DNA of 64,000 nucleotides, taken from positions 9,503 through 73,502 of the forward strand of contig JBBSBL010000007.1 in assembly GCA_038251325.1 (NCBI GenBank). The letters run 5' to 3'. The notes beneath the pieces are model-generated. The model was not told the DNA's origin and made no database searches. It worked only from the letters and a program-made list of their open reading frames with translations. Positions 51,053-62,712 of this stretch are shown here, one piece after another. The position numbers were made by a program, and so were the translations under genes. Every line of letters begins with the position of its first letter. The first letter of the stretch is position 1. The stretch comes from JBBSBL01 sp038251325 (lineage in GTDB: Bacteria; Actinomycetota; Thermoleophilia; Solirubrobacterales; Solirubrobacteraceae).

Positions 51053-51769
51053 TCAGTCGGGGCTCGGCTCCCCGGCTCGGCGCGCGGCGAGCAGGAGCTC
51101 GGCCACGCGCAGGTCTATCACGGTCGTCACCTTCAGGTTCTCGCGCTCAGACTCTACGACGCGGACCGTCCCGCCGCCCTCCTCGACCAGCGAGGCGTCG
51201 TCGGTGGCGGCCGCGAGCGCGGCGTCCCCGCGCCGCAGGGCAGTCTCCAGGGCGTCGCGGCGGAAGACCTGCGGCGTCTGCACCGCCCACAGGCGCGCGC
51301 GGTCCAGCGTCGCCTCGACCCGGCCGTCCTCGCCGGCGACCTTGACCGTGTCGGTGACCCGGGCGGCGGCCACGACCGCATCGCATCCGCCGGCGGCGAG
51401 CGCGGCCAGCGACCGCGCCACGAGCGCGGCGTCGACCAGCGGCCGTGCGGCGTCCTGGACGACGATCGCCTGCTCCGGCGGCCCGGCCCCCGCCCCCGCC
51501 AGGGCCCGGGCCACCGAGTGGGAGCGCGCCACGCCGCCCGCCACGCGCGTCGCGTCGCCGAGCGCGGTCCGTAGCTCCGCCGACCCCGCGCCGGCCGCCT
51601 CGTAGCCGGGCGGAACGGCGACGACGATCCGCTCCACCTCCGGCACCGCGCGCAGCGCCTCGAGGCTCCAAGCGACCATCGGCCGGCCGGCGAGCGTGGC
51701 GAACGCCTTCGGCGCCGTGGCGCCCAGGCGTTCGCCACGCCCGGCGGCCACGATGAGCGCGACCGCCAA
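51053..51769 (-). CDS. ispD: 2-C-methyl-D-erythritol 4-phosphate cytidylyltransferase
   Basis: Third enzyme of the MEP route, making CDP-methylerythritol. The 238-residue product opens VALIVAAGRGERLGATAPKAFATLAGRPMVAWSLEAL, with the CTP-binding glycine-rich loop and Lys. VQDAARPLVDAALVARSL and AVQTPQVFRRDALETAL follow. Normal length. It lies directly after carD, an order common in actinobacteria and in Firmicutes. Confidence 0.93.
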   Translation of the reverse strand: MAVALIVAAGRGERLGATAPKAFATLAGRPMVAWSLEALRAVPEVERIVVAVPPGYEAAGAGSAELRTALGDATRVAGGVARSHSVARALAGAGAGPPEQAIVVQDAARPLVDAALVARSLAALAAGGCDAVVAAARVTDTVKVAGEDGRVEATLDRARLWAVQTPQVFRRDALETALRRGDAALAAATDDASLVEEGGGTVRVVESERENLKVTTVIDLRVAELLLAARRAGEPSPD

Positions 51770-51781
51770 CGGTGACCTCCC

Positions 51782-52342
51782 CTACGTCGCCGCCGCCGCG
51801 ACCTCGGGGATGGTCAGCAGCTCGTCGAGGTGCGCCTCGGCCTCCTCGTCGCCCATCTCCAGCGCGTACATCAGCTCGGAGGCGAGGATCTTCTTCGTGC
51901 GGGTGAACATCTGCTTCTCGCCGGTCGAGAGCCCCTTCTCCTGCTCGCGGATGGCGAGGTTGCGGACGACCTCGGCGAGCTCGTAGATGTCGCCGGTCTT
52001 GATCTTGTCCCGGTTGTGCTTGAAGCGCCGGTTCCAGTTCTTGGGCATCTCGGAGCACTCGTCGGTGAGCACGCCGAGCACCTTCTTGACCGTCTCCTCG
52101 TCGATCACACGACGCAGGCCCGCCTTGCTGGCGTTCTCGGTCGGGACCATGACGGTCATGTCGTTGTGGAGGATCTTGATCGTCAGGTACTCGCGGCGCT
52201 CGCCGAAGATGTCCTTCTGCTCCTTCTTCAGCACCTGACCGGCGCCGTGGTGCGGGTACACCACGCTGTCGCCGATCTCGAAGTCGATGATCTCGACCTC
52301 GGTCTCGATGATCAGCTCCTCCATCGTCTCTTCTTCGGTCAC
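51782..52342 (-). CDS. carD: CarD-family transcription factor
   Basis: CarD binds RNA polymerase beta subunit and stabilises the open complex, notably at rRNA promoters. The 186-residue product has the N-terminal RNA-polymerase-interacting domain (FEIGDSVVYPHHGAGQVLKKEQKDIFGERREYLTIKI) and the helical C-terminal DNA-binding domain. GTG at 52342 is used; a good AAGGAGG lies 14 bases upstream, rather far, so an internal ATG six codons in is possible. Confidence 0.93.
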   Translation of the reverse strand: MTEEETMEELIIETEVEIIDFEIGDSVVYPHHGAGQVLKKEQKDIFGERREYLTIKILHNDMTVMVPTENASKAGLRRVIDEETVKKVLGVLTDECSEMPKNWNRRFKHNRDKIKTGDIYELAEVVRNLAIREQEKGLSTGEKQMFTRTKKILASELMYALEMGDEEAEAHLDELLTIPEVAAAAT

Positions 52343-52396
52343 GTCTGGGATGGCTGCCTCCTTGGTCCCTGGTGAGTCCGCGGCCGCTCCGGGCCG

Positions 52397-53512
52397 TCAG
52401 GTCTGCAGATAACGGTCGACGAGGTTGATTTCCTGCAGCCGGCGAAGGCCCTCGCGTATGTCCTTCGCACGGATCTCGCCCACGCCCTCGACGGTCTCGA
52501 GCTCGCCGTCGGTGGCGCCGAGGAGCTCCTCGAGGCCGCCGAACTCGTCGACGATGCGCTGCACCACGAGCTTCGGGAGCCGGGGGACGCGCCCCAGGAT
52601 CCGGTAGCCGCGCGGCGAGACGGGGTAGTCAAGGGTGTTGAGCTTCCGGTCGTAGCCGAGGATCTCGGCGAGCCGGCCGAAGTCGAGCAGGTCGGTGTGC
52701 GGGAGTCGCGCGAGCTGGTCGAGCACCGACCCGAACGCCTCGGGGCCCCCGTCCTGGAGGTAGTCGTTCATCAGCGCGGCCTTGTCGGCGGCGACGCCCA
52801 CGAGCACCTCGTCGAGCTGCATCTCGATGAGTCGGCCCTCGGTGCCGAGCTCGACGATGTAGCGCTCGATCTCCACGCCCATCCGGGTCACGAGCTCGGC
52901 CCGCTGGAGCACCGTGAGCACGTCGTGGAGCGTCGCGCCACCCTCGAACTCGAGCGCGGTCAGCCGGGTGGAGACCTGGTCGAGGCGGCTGCGGTACTTG
53001 TCGAGCGTGGCCAGCGCCTGGTTGGCCTTCGCGAGCACGATCGGGATGTCCTCGAGGATGTACTTCGCGCCGTCGACGTAGAGCGAGACGACCTCGCGCC
53101 GCTGGGAAATCGCGATGACCAGCGCGTCGGTCTGCTTCGAGGTCCGCTCCGCGGTGCGGTGACGGGTCCCGGTCTCCTGCGAGGAGATGGTCGGGTCCGG
53201 CGTGAGCTGGACGTTCGACCACACGATCTTCGTCGCGGTCGTGTTGAGCACGATCGCCCCGTCCATCTTCGCCACCTGGTAGAGGAAGGCGGGCGAGTAG
53301 TCGATGTCCAAGCGGATCCCGCCCGAGAAGAGGAACGCGAGCTCCTCCGGGTCGCCGATGACGATCAGGCCGCCGGTGCGGGCGTGGACGATGTTGTCGA
53401 TGCCCGCCCGCAACGCGCTGCCGGGGGCGACCATCTCCAGCGCCCTGACGAGTCGGGGCTCCTGTCGTGCTTCGAACTCACCTGCGAGCTCATCCCCGGA
53501 CCGCGACGGCAT
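52397..53512 (-). CDS. disA: DNA integrity scanning protein, diadenylate cyclase
   Basis: DisA makes cyclic-di-AMP and binds branched DNA. The 371-residue product has the DAC domain with the DGA motif in VAKMDGAIVLN and RHRTAER in GTRHRTAERTSKQTDA, both needed for ATP cyclisation. A helical spine follows and a C-terminal HhH domain (LVVQRIVDEFGGLEELLGATDGELETVEGVGEIRAKDIREGL) binds DNA. It sits next to radA, its usual partner and modulator. Two c-di-AMP riboswitches lie elsewhere in the window. Confidence 0.95.
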   Translation of the reverse strand: MPSRSGDELAGEFEARQEPRLVRALEMVAPGSALRAGIDNIVHARTGGLIVIGDPEELAFLFSGGIRLDIDYSPAFLYQVAKMDGAIVLNTTATKIVWSNVQLTPDPTISSQETGTRHRTAERTSKQTDALVIAISQRREVVSLYVDGAKYILEDIPIVLAKANQALATLDKYRSRLDQVSTRLTALEFEGGATLHDVLTVLQRAELVTRMGVEIERYIVELGTEGRLIEMQLDEVLVGVAADKAALMNDYLQDGGPEAFGSVLDQLARLPHTDLLDFGRLAEILGYDRKLNTLDYPVSPRGYRILGRVPRLPKLVVQRIVDEFGGLEELLGATDGELETVEGVGEIRAKDIREGLRRLQEINLVDRYLQT

Positions 53513-53521
53513 GAAGGGGAA

Positions 53522-53527
53522 ATTCTA
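53522..53527 (-). promoter_or_regulatory. Possible -10 element of disA
   Basis: On the minus strand TAGAAT ends 9 bases before the disA ATG, implying a very short or absent leader. No good -35 lies 16-18 bases upstream, but a CCGCCG-N8-CGGCGG hairpin occupies that region. Confidence 0.35.
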
Positions 53528-53575
53528 CCGGGCTTCCCGCCGCCGTGCGTATGCGGCGGGTCTGCGTCTTGCAGG

Positions 53576-55003
53576 CTACGCGGCCGCCGCCGCGCGCTCA
53601 CGGCGGGAGCCCGTGGCGGCGGGCCCCAACGCGTGCCGGAGCGCGGCGCGCAGGGTGCCCGCCGGCGCGGCGCCGTCCCCGCTGCCCCCGGGGGCGAGTA
53701 CGGCGGCAAGGCCGAACTTCGCCGCCTCGGCGAGCCGCCGCTCCGGGTGGGCCACCGAGCGCAGCTCCCCGGTCAGCCCGACCTCCCCGAAGCACGCCAG
53801 CGGCGCCTGCCCGCCGTCGCCCAGGGCGATGCCGCGCATGGCGCTCGCCACGGCGAGCGCGACGGCGAGGTCGGCGCCGGGCTCGTCCACCCGCACCCCG
53901 CCGACGACGTTGACGAACACGTCCGCCGAGCCCACCGCGACCCCGGCATGGCGGGCGAGCACCGCGAGCACGAGCGCGAGGCGGTTGCGGTCGATGCCGG
54001 TCGCCACACGCCGGGGCGGGACGAGCTCGGAGGGCGAGACGAGCGCCTGCACCTCGACGAGCAGCGGTCGCGAGCCCTCCATCGCGCACAGCACGACGCT
54101 GCCCGGCGCGCGCGTCGCCTCGCCGACGAAGCGGGCCGACGCGTCGAGCACCTCGACCAACCCGCCCGAGCGCATCTCGAACACGCCCGCCTCGCTCGTG
54201 GAGCCGAAGCGATTCTTCAGCGCGCGCAGGGTCCGGTAGGTCCGCTCGCGCTCGCCCTCGAACTGCAGCACGCAGTCGACGAGGTGCTCGAGCACCCGCG
54301 GACCGGCCAGCGCGCCCTCCTTCGTGATGTGGCCCACGAGCAGCACGGCGATCTCCAGGCGCTTGGCGACCTCCATCACCGCGCCTGCCGCCTCGCGCAC
54401 CTGGCCGACCGAGCCGGGTGCCCCGGTCAGGCCGGCCGCGTGCAGCGTCTGCACCGAGTCGACGACGCAGACCTCGGGCCGCTCGGCCTCGAGCGTCGCC
54501 AGCACCGTCGTGAGATCGGTCTCCGCCAGCACCGGCACCTCGAGCGCCGCCCCCGGAAGGCGCTCGGCGCGCAGCCGGATCTGGGCCGCGGACTCCTCCG
54601 CGCTCACATACAGGGTCCGCCGCCCGGCGCCGGCGAGATTGGCCATCGCCATCGTGGTGAGCGTCGACTTCCCGATGCCCGGCGCGCCGCCGAGCAGGAT
54701 CAGCGAGCCGGGGACGATGCCCCCGCCGAGGACGCGGTCGAGCTCGCCGATCCCGGTCGAGAGCCGCCGCTCGCGCACGGCCGCCACGTCGCGCAGGCGC
54801 ACCGGGGAGCCGGCCGGCCCGGCGCCACCGCGGACACCGCCGCCCAACCCGCCGCGGGCCTCGCCGCGCCGGCCGGCGCCCGCGGCCGGCGCCCGCTCCT
54901 CCACCAGCGTGTTCCACTCTCCGCAACCCGGGCAGCGCCCGTGCCAGCGCGGCTCCTGGTGGGCGCAGGCCGAGCAGACGTGGACGGTGGCGGAGCGGGC
55001 CAT
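53576..55003 (-). CDS. radA: DNA repair protein RadA
   Basis: A RecA-related ATPase that processes recombination intermediates. The 475-residue product has a four-Cys zinc finger at the N-terminus (CSACAHQEPRWHGRCPGCGEW), Walker A in GGAPGIGKSTL, the RadA-specific KNRFG motif, and a C-terminal Lon-protease-like domain (VNVVGGVRVDEPGADLAVALAVASA). Normal length. It precedes disA on the same strand. Confidence 0.95.
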   Translation of the reverse strand: MARSATVHVCSACAHQEPRWHGRCPGCGEWNTLVEERAPAAGAGRRGEARGGLGGGVRGGAGPAGSPVRLRDVAAVRERRLSTGIGELDRVLGGGIVPGSLILLGGAPGIGKSTLTTMAMANLAGAGRRTLYVSAEESAAQIRLRAERLPGAALEVPVLAETDLTTVLATLEAERPEVCVVDSVQTLHAAGLTGAPGSVGQVREAAGAVMEVAKRLEIAVLLVGHITKEGALAGPRVLEHLVDCVLQFEGERERTYRTLRALKNRFGSTSEAGVFEMRSGGLVEVLDASARFVGEATRAPGSVVLCAMEGSRPLLVEVQALVSPSELVPPRRVATGIDRNRLALVLAVLARHAGVAVGSADVFVNVVGGVRVDEPGADLAVALAVASAMRGIALGDGGQAPLACFGEVGLTGELRSVAHPERRLAEAAKFGLAAVLAPGGSGDGAAPAGTLRAALRHALGPAATGSRRERAAAAA

Positions 55004-55105
55004 GCGGGCGAGGCTAGGCGCCGCGACGGACGTCAGGCGACGTGGGGCCTGCAGCCGGCGACCGTCGCGTGACGATCCGCGGGAGAATCGTCACGAAGGG
55101 ACCGC

Positions 55106-56248
55106 TCAACCGCCCCGCGCGGCCTCCTCCAGCGCCCGCTCGAGGTCGCGCGCGAGGTCGTCGAGGTCCTCGATCCCGACGCTCAGGCGGATGAAGCCCT
55201 CCGGCACGTCGTCGGTCCCCCATCGCGCCCGCCGCTCCGCGGTGGTGTGGACCCCGCCGAAGCTCGTCGCCTCGGCGATCAGCGCGCTCCCCGCGAGCAG
55301 GCGCTCGGCCTGCAGGCGGGAAGGCAGCGTGAATCCGATCACGCTCCCGAAGCCCTCCATCTGAGCGCAGGCCAGCGCGTAGGCCGGATCGGAGGGCAGC
55401 CCCGGGTAGCGGACCGCGGTGACCACCGCGGGATGGCGCGCGAGGAGCTCGGCGAGGGCGAGCGCGCTCGCCGACTGGCGCGCGAGACGCACCGCCAGCG
55501 TGGCCAGCGAGCGATGCGCGAGCCACGCCTCGAAGGGCCCCGGGATCGCGCCCGCGATCCGCCGGTGCTCGCGGAGCGCCGCGGCGCGCTCGGGGTCGCG
55601 GGTCGCCGCGTAGCCGAGGACCAGGTCGGAGTGCCCGCACAGGTGCTTGGAGGCGCTGCACACCACGACGTCCGCCCCGAGGTCGAGCGGTCGCTGCCCG
55701 AGCGGGGTGGCGATCGTGTTGTCGACCACGAGCAGGACGCCGGCCGCGCGCGCCGAGGCGGCCAGGGCCGGGAGATCGAGCACGTCGAGGCCCGGATTGC
55801 TCGGCGTCTCGACCCACGCGAGCGACGCGCCGGGCAGAGCGGCCCGCACGTCGGAGTCGCATGACGGGACGAGGCGCGTCTCGACGCCGCGGGCCCGCAG
55901 GGGACCCGCCGCGAGCTCCCGCACGCCGGGGTAGCCGTCGACCGGCGCGACGAGCGCGCCCCCGCCGTCGGCCGGCAGGCCGTTCTCCAGCACCGCCGAG
56001 GCCGCCGCCACGCCCGAGGAGAAGACGACCGCCTCGCCGCCGTCGAGCGCGCCGAGCGCCACCTCGAGCCGCTCCCACGTCGGGTTCCCGTCACGGCCGT
56101 AGACGTGGCTCGCGTCGGTGGGGTCGCCGGGCACGTGGAAGGGTCCGGCGAACACCGGCCCGGGCATGAGCGGCTCTCCGGCCACGGGCTCGGGCAGGCC
56201 GGCCCGCACCACGCGGGTGCCCACCGCGAGCCCGTCGAGGCCGCTCAC
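55106..56248 (-). CDS. Cystathionine gamma-synthase/lyase-family PLP enzyme
   Basis: A 380-residue enzyme of the Cys/Met metabolism PLP family. The PLP lysine is in VVVCSASKHLCGHSDLVLG. FSSGVAAASAVLENGL and ETPSNPGLDVLDLPALAA are typical, as is the C-terminal FIRLSVGIEDLDDLARDLE. The exact reaction (synthase, lyase or methionine gamma-lyase) cannot be fixed. GTG start overlaps the CDGSH gene stop (GTGA). Confidence 0.88.
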   Translation of the reverse strand: MSGLDGLAVGTRVVRAGLPEPVAGEPLMPGPVFAGPFHVPGDPTDASHVYGRDGNPTWERLEVALGALDGGEAVVFSSGVAAASAVLENGLPADGGGALVAPVDGYPGVRELAAGPLRARGVETRLVPSCDSDVRAALPGASLAWVETPSNPGLDVLDLPALAASARAAGVLLVVDNTIATPLGQRPLDLGADVVVCSASKHLCGHSDLVLGYAATRDPERAAALREHRRIAGAIPGPFEAWLAHRSLATLAVRLARQSASALALAELLARHPAVVTAVRYPGLPSDPAYALACAQMEGFGSVIGFTLPSRLQAERLLAGSALIAEATSFGGVHTTAERRARWGTDDVPEGFIRLSVGIEDLDDLARDLERALEEAARGG

Positions 56249-56463
56249 CCGCCGCCCGCCCGCTCGCGCGAGGTGAATCCGACTTCGCGATGGGAACGGT
56301 CGCAGAACGGCTTGGTGCCCGATCGACCGCAGCGGCAAAGCACCACCGGGCGCCCCGCCTCGACCTCCCACACGCCCCCCTCGACGTCGACGATGCGCAC
56401 CGGGCCGGTGACCTTCAACGGCCCGTCGTCACGCACCTTGATCTCCACCAGGGGGTCGGCCAC
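56245..56463 (-). CDS. CDGSH iron-sulfur domain protein
   Basis: A 72-residue protein with a CDGSH-type [2Fe-2S] motif: VVLCRCGRSGTKPFCDRSHREVGF, where the usual CDGSH is CDRSH, while all three Cys and the His are kept. It is thought to bind a redox-active cluster. The GTG at 56463 is chosen by homology; a longer open frame upstream is judged non-coding. It is coupled to the next gene. Confidence 0.85.
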   Translation of the reverse strand: MADPLVEIKVRDDGPLKVTGPVRIVDVEGGVWEVEAGRPVVLCRCGRSGTKPFCDRSHREVGFTSRERAGGG

Positions 56464-56778
56464 GCGGGCATTGTCGCCGACTGGCGGGTCGAACAAACGG
56501 GCATCGCAAGAGGGGCGGCGCAAACGGCGGCCGGCGAGCGGCTGGCCGCGCGGAGCCCGGGCGAGCGGGGGTCGGACGACGCGGGTGCGATCGACGTCGA
56601 CTATCGAAGTCGATCGCACCCGCACCCCGCCACCCCGGATGCGATCAACATTTCGGCCGCTGAGCGGCAAGAATCTCGACAGCATCGGTCCTCGGCCGTC
56701 TTGACCCGCCATGGCCGGGACGCACCCGCGGCGACCGGACCGCCGCACCCTTCCCTGATGCCGTGCCGTGCCGCCCGG
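56464..56778. other. 315-base intergenic region between clpC and the CDGSH gene
   Basis: The gap contains a perfect 15-base inverted repeat (separate entry) and nearby a third TGCGATC copy at 56639-56645 and a short GCCGCTGAGCGGC hairpin near 56656. I see no gene here. Confidence 0.5.
56581..56623. repeat. Perfect 15-base inverted repeat
   Basis: GCGGGTGCGATCGAC (56581-56595) is matched by GTCGATCGCACCCGC (56609-56623) around a 13-base loop. It lies 118 bases upstream of the CDGSH start. Neither strand has a T-run, so it is not a typical terminator; it could be a protein-binding site or an RNA hairpin in the leader. Confidence 0.7.
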
Positions 56779-59364
<2,586 letters not shown>

Positions 59365-59618
59365 CGCGGCGTTCCTTCCTACCTGGGATCCAGGCGGGCG
59401 AGGGGGTGGGTGACGGGTCGGTCGCTGGGTGGTCCGTAGATGCGCATTTCGCGTGGCGCTGCGCTCTCCTGCTCACGGGACGCCGAACGCCCCGCCTCTC
59501 GTCCTTCTTCGGCCACACGGCCTTCTCGGATGAGCGAACGGGGTCGGGCGGCGGGCATGGCTCAGAATACCAACGGGGTGCGGACCGGCCCGAGGGGGGC
59601 CCCGACCATGCTCCGCCA

Positions 59619-60045
59619 GTGGCCGACCACGTCGAGACGCTGGCGCGGGTGCCGCTGTTCTCGGGTCTCTCCGAGAAGGAGCTGAAGGCCCTCGCCGGGA
59701 GCCTGCGCGAACGTGCGGTGGCGACCGACCGGCGAGCGCGTCGTCACCGAGGGCGAGGGCGGCATCGCGTTCTTCGTGATCGCCGAGGGGCAGGTCGAGG
59801 TCACACAGGGCGACCGGATCCTCGCCACCCTCGGCCCGGGCGAGACGTTCGGCGAGATCGCGCTGCTCGACGACGAGGTCCAGGCGCGCACGGCCGGCGT
59901 CCGGGCGCTCACCCCGGTGCGCGTGCTCGGGCTCTCGGCGTGGGCCTTCCGCCCGTTCGTCCGCGAGCACCCCGACGTGGCCTGGACGATCATGCAGACC
60001 CTGGCGCGGCGGCTACGGGCGGCCGAGGCGAGCCGGGGCGACTGA
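59619..60045 (+). pseudogene. Cyclic-nucleotide-binding-domain protein, frameshifted by a 4-base duplication
   Basis: The first part (GTG 59619: VADHVETLARVPLFSGLSEKE through LRERAVAT) and the second (GERVVTEGEGGIAFFVIAEGQVEV to the stop) form one small cNMP-binding protein of about 140 residues with the PGETFGEIALLDDE phosphate-binding cassette. GACC occurs twice in tandem at 59723-59730; removing one copy restores the frame. The start is uncertain: an ATG at about 59560 reads in another frame and would need one more indel in the nearby G-run. Divergent from clpC. Confidence 0.8.
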
Positions 60046-60060
60046 CGCCCCGCGCCTGTC

Positions 60061-60627
60061 CTACGCGTCGTCGCCCTCCGCGCGTCGCGCCTCCCGGGCG
60101 GCCGACTCGGCGAGCCGGTCGAACCGGGGATCGTTCGCCTCGAGCATCGTGCCCAGCGCGTCGCGGACGGCGTCGAGGTCGAGCGTCTCCGCAGCGAGCA
60201 TCGCCTCGATGTCCGCCCAGTCCCGCGTGCGGTCGAACATGATCTTGAAGACTGCCAGCTCCACCGGGCCGAGCACGGGGATCTCGCCGCCGGCGAACGG
60301 CTCGCGACGGACGTGCCGCGCCGCGGCGGCGTGGATCGGCACGGAGTCGAAGAAGAGGTCGAGCGGGGTCTCGTCCCACCAGAGCCGGACCTGGCCGTCC
60401 CGCCGCACGACCGTCGCGGTGTCGGCCGGAACGGCGACCCCCGGCGGGAGCGCCGCGAGCGCCACTTCGCAGTCGGCCGGGGGCACGAAGAGGTTGACGT
60501 CGATGTCGCTCGTGCCGCGCGGGTCGAGCGTCAGGTAGGCCAGCGCCAGCGCTCCCCCGAAGGCGTGGTCGATGCCGGCCGCGCTCAGCGCGCGGTCCAG
60601 AGCGACGACACGGGCCGGAAGGTCCAC
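60061..60627 (-). CDS. Nucleotidyltransferase-like protein, candidate toxin of an XRE/NTase pair
   Basis: A 188-residue protein with a polymerase-beta-like nucleotidyltransferase motif GTSDIDVNLFV near residue 38, the two Asp residues separated by one. The rest is helical and resembles AbiEii/MenT-type or DUF1814-type enzymes, though not closely enough for a firm family call. In such systems the enzyme modifies tRNA or proteins and is neutralised by its partner. The XRE gene ends 6 bases upstream. ATG start. Confidence 0.72.
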   Translation of the reverse strand: MDLPARVVALDRALSAAGIDHAFGGALALAYLTLDPRGTSDIDVNLFVPPADCEVALAALPPGVAVPADTATVVRRDGQVRLWWDETPLDLFFDSVPIHAAAARHVRREPFAGGEIPVLGPVELAVFKIMFDRTRDWADIEAMLAAETLDLDAVRDALGTMLEANDPRFDRLAESAAREARRAEGDDA

Positions 60628-60633
60628 GGCCGC

Positions 60634-60966
60634 CTACGCCCGCGGCGGCGCGAGCGGCGGGTAGCGCAGCCGGCGCTCGTGGCGCACGGGGAGCGCCGCC
60701 GCCAGGGCGAGGACGTCGACCAGCGCCCGCCCGGCCCGCTCGCGCTGCGCGCGGCTGGGAACCACGACCGGTCGGCGGCCGTTCTCAACGGTCAGCCGCG
60801 CGCCGGCCGCCGCCAGGAGGCGGTCGAGCGTGGCGATCGACGGCTGCTTGCGCCCACTCTCGTATGCCGACACCGTGGCCTGCGAGGTCCCGGCGCGCTC
60901 CGCCAGCGCGGCCTGGGTGAGCCCGGCCTGGTGGCGGGCCTGGCGGAGGGTGTGGTGGACGTCCAT
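60634..60966 (-). CDS. XRE-family helix-turn-helix regulator, candidate antitoxin
   Basis: A 110-residue protein. Residues 4-60 form the helix-turn-helix: LRQARHQAGLTQAALAERAGTSQATVSAYESGRKQPSIATLDRLLAAAG. The C-terminal 45 residues are Arg/Ala-rich and may contact the partner. It lies directly before the nucleotidyltransferase gene. A palindrome and a -10 element touch the start codon, so the mRNA is probably leaderless and self-repressed. Confidence 0.8.
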   Translation of the reverse strand: MDVHHTLRQARHQAGLTQAALAERAGTSQATVSAYESGRKQPSIATLDRLLAAAGARLTVENGRRPVVVPSRAQRERAGRALVDVLALAAALPVRHERRLRYPPLAPPRA

Positions 60967-60972
60967 GGTCGA

Positions 60973-60992
60973 AGTATATCCACATGGATATA
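60973..60992 (-). promoter_or_regulatory. Leaderless-type promoter with overlapping palindrome for the XRE/nucleotidyltransferase pair
   Basis: TATATCC-ACAT-GGATATA (60975-60992) is a perfect inverted repeat, very AT-rich for this genome. On the minus strand its end forms TATACT, with six bases to the ATG of the XRE gene at 60966. A -10 that close means transcription starts at or next to the start codon. Binding of the XRE protein would block it. Confidence 0.75.
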
Positions 60993-61006
60993 GACCCTCC
61001 GCTCGA

Positions 61007-62712
61007 TCAGCGCCCCTTGATCCACAGCGTCGCCCCCCGCCCGTCCGGCACGGTGAGCTCGGCGAGCGGGCGGAAGCCCTCGCCGCGCGCGGCGCGCTCG
61101 ACGAGCCGCCGGGTCGGGGGCAGGAAGGCGCCGCGCGGCGGGTCGCCGGTGAGGAGGAAGTCGATGCCGGCCTCGCGGATCCACGCGCGGTAGGCGGCGA
61201 CGTCGTCGCGGACGCCGAGGAAGGGCAGTTGCTCGACCGGGGTGAGGCGGTGGGTGACGACGACCCCGGCGAGCGTGAGCTGGTTGGCGTTGGAGGAGCC
61301 GTCGTCGGTCGCGGTCCCGAGCACGGGCGCGACGCCGCCCGCGCCGGCCGCCCGCGCCACCCGGCGCGCGACGTCCTGGTCGAACGTCACCCAGGCGCGC
61401 TGCCGGTCGGGCAGGCGGGCGGGCGGCGGGCGCACCGGAGCCCCGGGCCGCGAAACCCCCACGTACGCCGGGTCGCGGCCGTCCATCACCGTGATCTTCC
61501 CGAGTAGCGGCAGCGCGGCCGTGCGGGGCGTCGAGAGCGCGGTGCTGACGCCGTTCTTCACCAGGACGCTGAAGCCGCACACGGCGAGCAGGAGCACCGC
61601 GAGCCCCGTACGCAGGATCGGCGGGCGCAGACCGGCCAGCGCGGCGGCGACCAGCGCGAACAGGGCGGGAAGCCACGGCAGCGCGAAGGCGGTCCCCTGG
61701 TTGGAGGTCGAGGTCAGCGCGAGGTAGCCGCCCACGACGACGAGGGCCGGCAGGACCCAGTCGCCGGCCAACGCCGCGCGGACCCGGGCGCTCCATGCCC
61801 CGAGCCGGAGCCCCGGCGCGCGACGGCGAGCCCGGCGGCGAGGAGGACGAGCACCGTCACCGCGGCGAGCGGCAGGCCCAGGTAGTCGCCGACGAGCGTC
61901 GCCTCCTTGGTCCAGTAGCGCAGCTCGGTGATCCCGTGCTCGGCGCCGAAGCTGCGCGCGGACTCTCCGTAGCCGGCACCGGTGAGGTAACCGGTCACGC
62001 GGGCCCAGTTGGGTCCCCACCAGAGCGCCGCGACCAGGGCCGCCGACGCGCCCACGACGACGAGGTTGCGCAGCCGGACCCGCCGCTGCGCCGGGTCGAC
62101 GAGCAGCGGGACGACCAGCGCGAGCGCGACCGCGGGCAGGTAGGCCACCGTCATCGTGCGGGCCAGCACCGTGAGCCCGAGCAGCGCCCCGCCGGCCAGC
62201 GCCCAGCGCCAACGCCGCAGGCCCTCGCTGCGCAGGAGCGCCCACAGCGCCGCGGTGAACAGCGCGGCGGCGGGCACGGCGAAGTGGACCAGGCGCGAGT
62301 AGTCGGTCACGACCGGCGCGGTGCCCACGACGAGCGCGGCGAGCGCCGCCCAGCGCGCCGGCGCCAGGCGTCGCGCGAGGCCGTAGCCGGCGAACACGAG
62401 CCCGAGGAACCACGGGACGACGACGAGCTGGGCGACGTCGACGCTGCGTCCGAGGATCGCCAGCAGCGGGACGGCCGAGAGCGGCACGAGCGGCGGCTGG
62501 GTCCCGTAGGTGTAGATGGCCGCGCGGGCGAACGACCCCGGCCCCTGGCCGAACGCGTCGTAGTCGTGGAGGGCGATGACCGTGTAGCCCGCCTCGTCGA
62601 GCTCGATCACGAACCCCCAGCGGAAGCGCGCGAGCCACACGACGTGCAGGGCGGCGAGGCCGAGCGCGGCCGCCCCCACCGCGACGAGCCACCGCCGCTC
62701 CCGTCGCGTCAC
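61007..62712 (-). pseudogene. GT-C-like glycosyltransferase membrane protein, frameshifted
   Basis: The N-terminal part (from GTG 62712, VTRRERRWLVAVGAAALG...) has about eight hydrophobic segments and the ELDEAGY motif typical of GT39/ArnT-type enzymes. From about 61800 the product continues in another frame (LGAWSARVRAALAGDWVLPAL ... to 61007). One base appears to be missing within a GC-rich stretch (about 61795-61830). Both halves look intact, total about 567 residues. The GTG start overlaps the lysS stop as GTGA. Confidence 0.8.
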
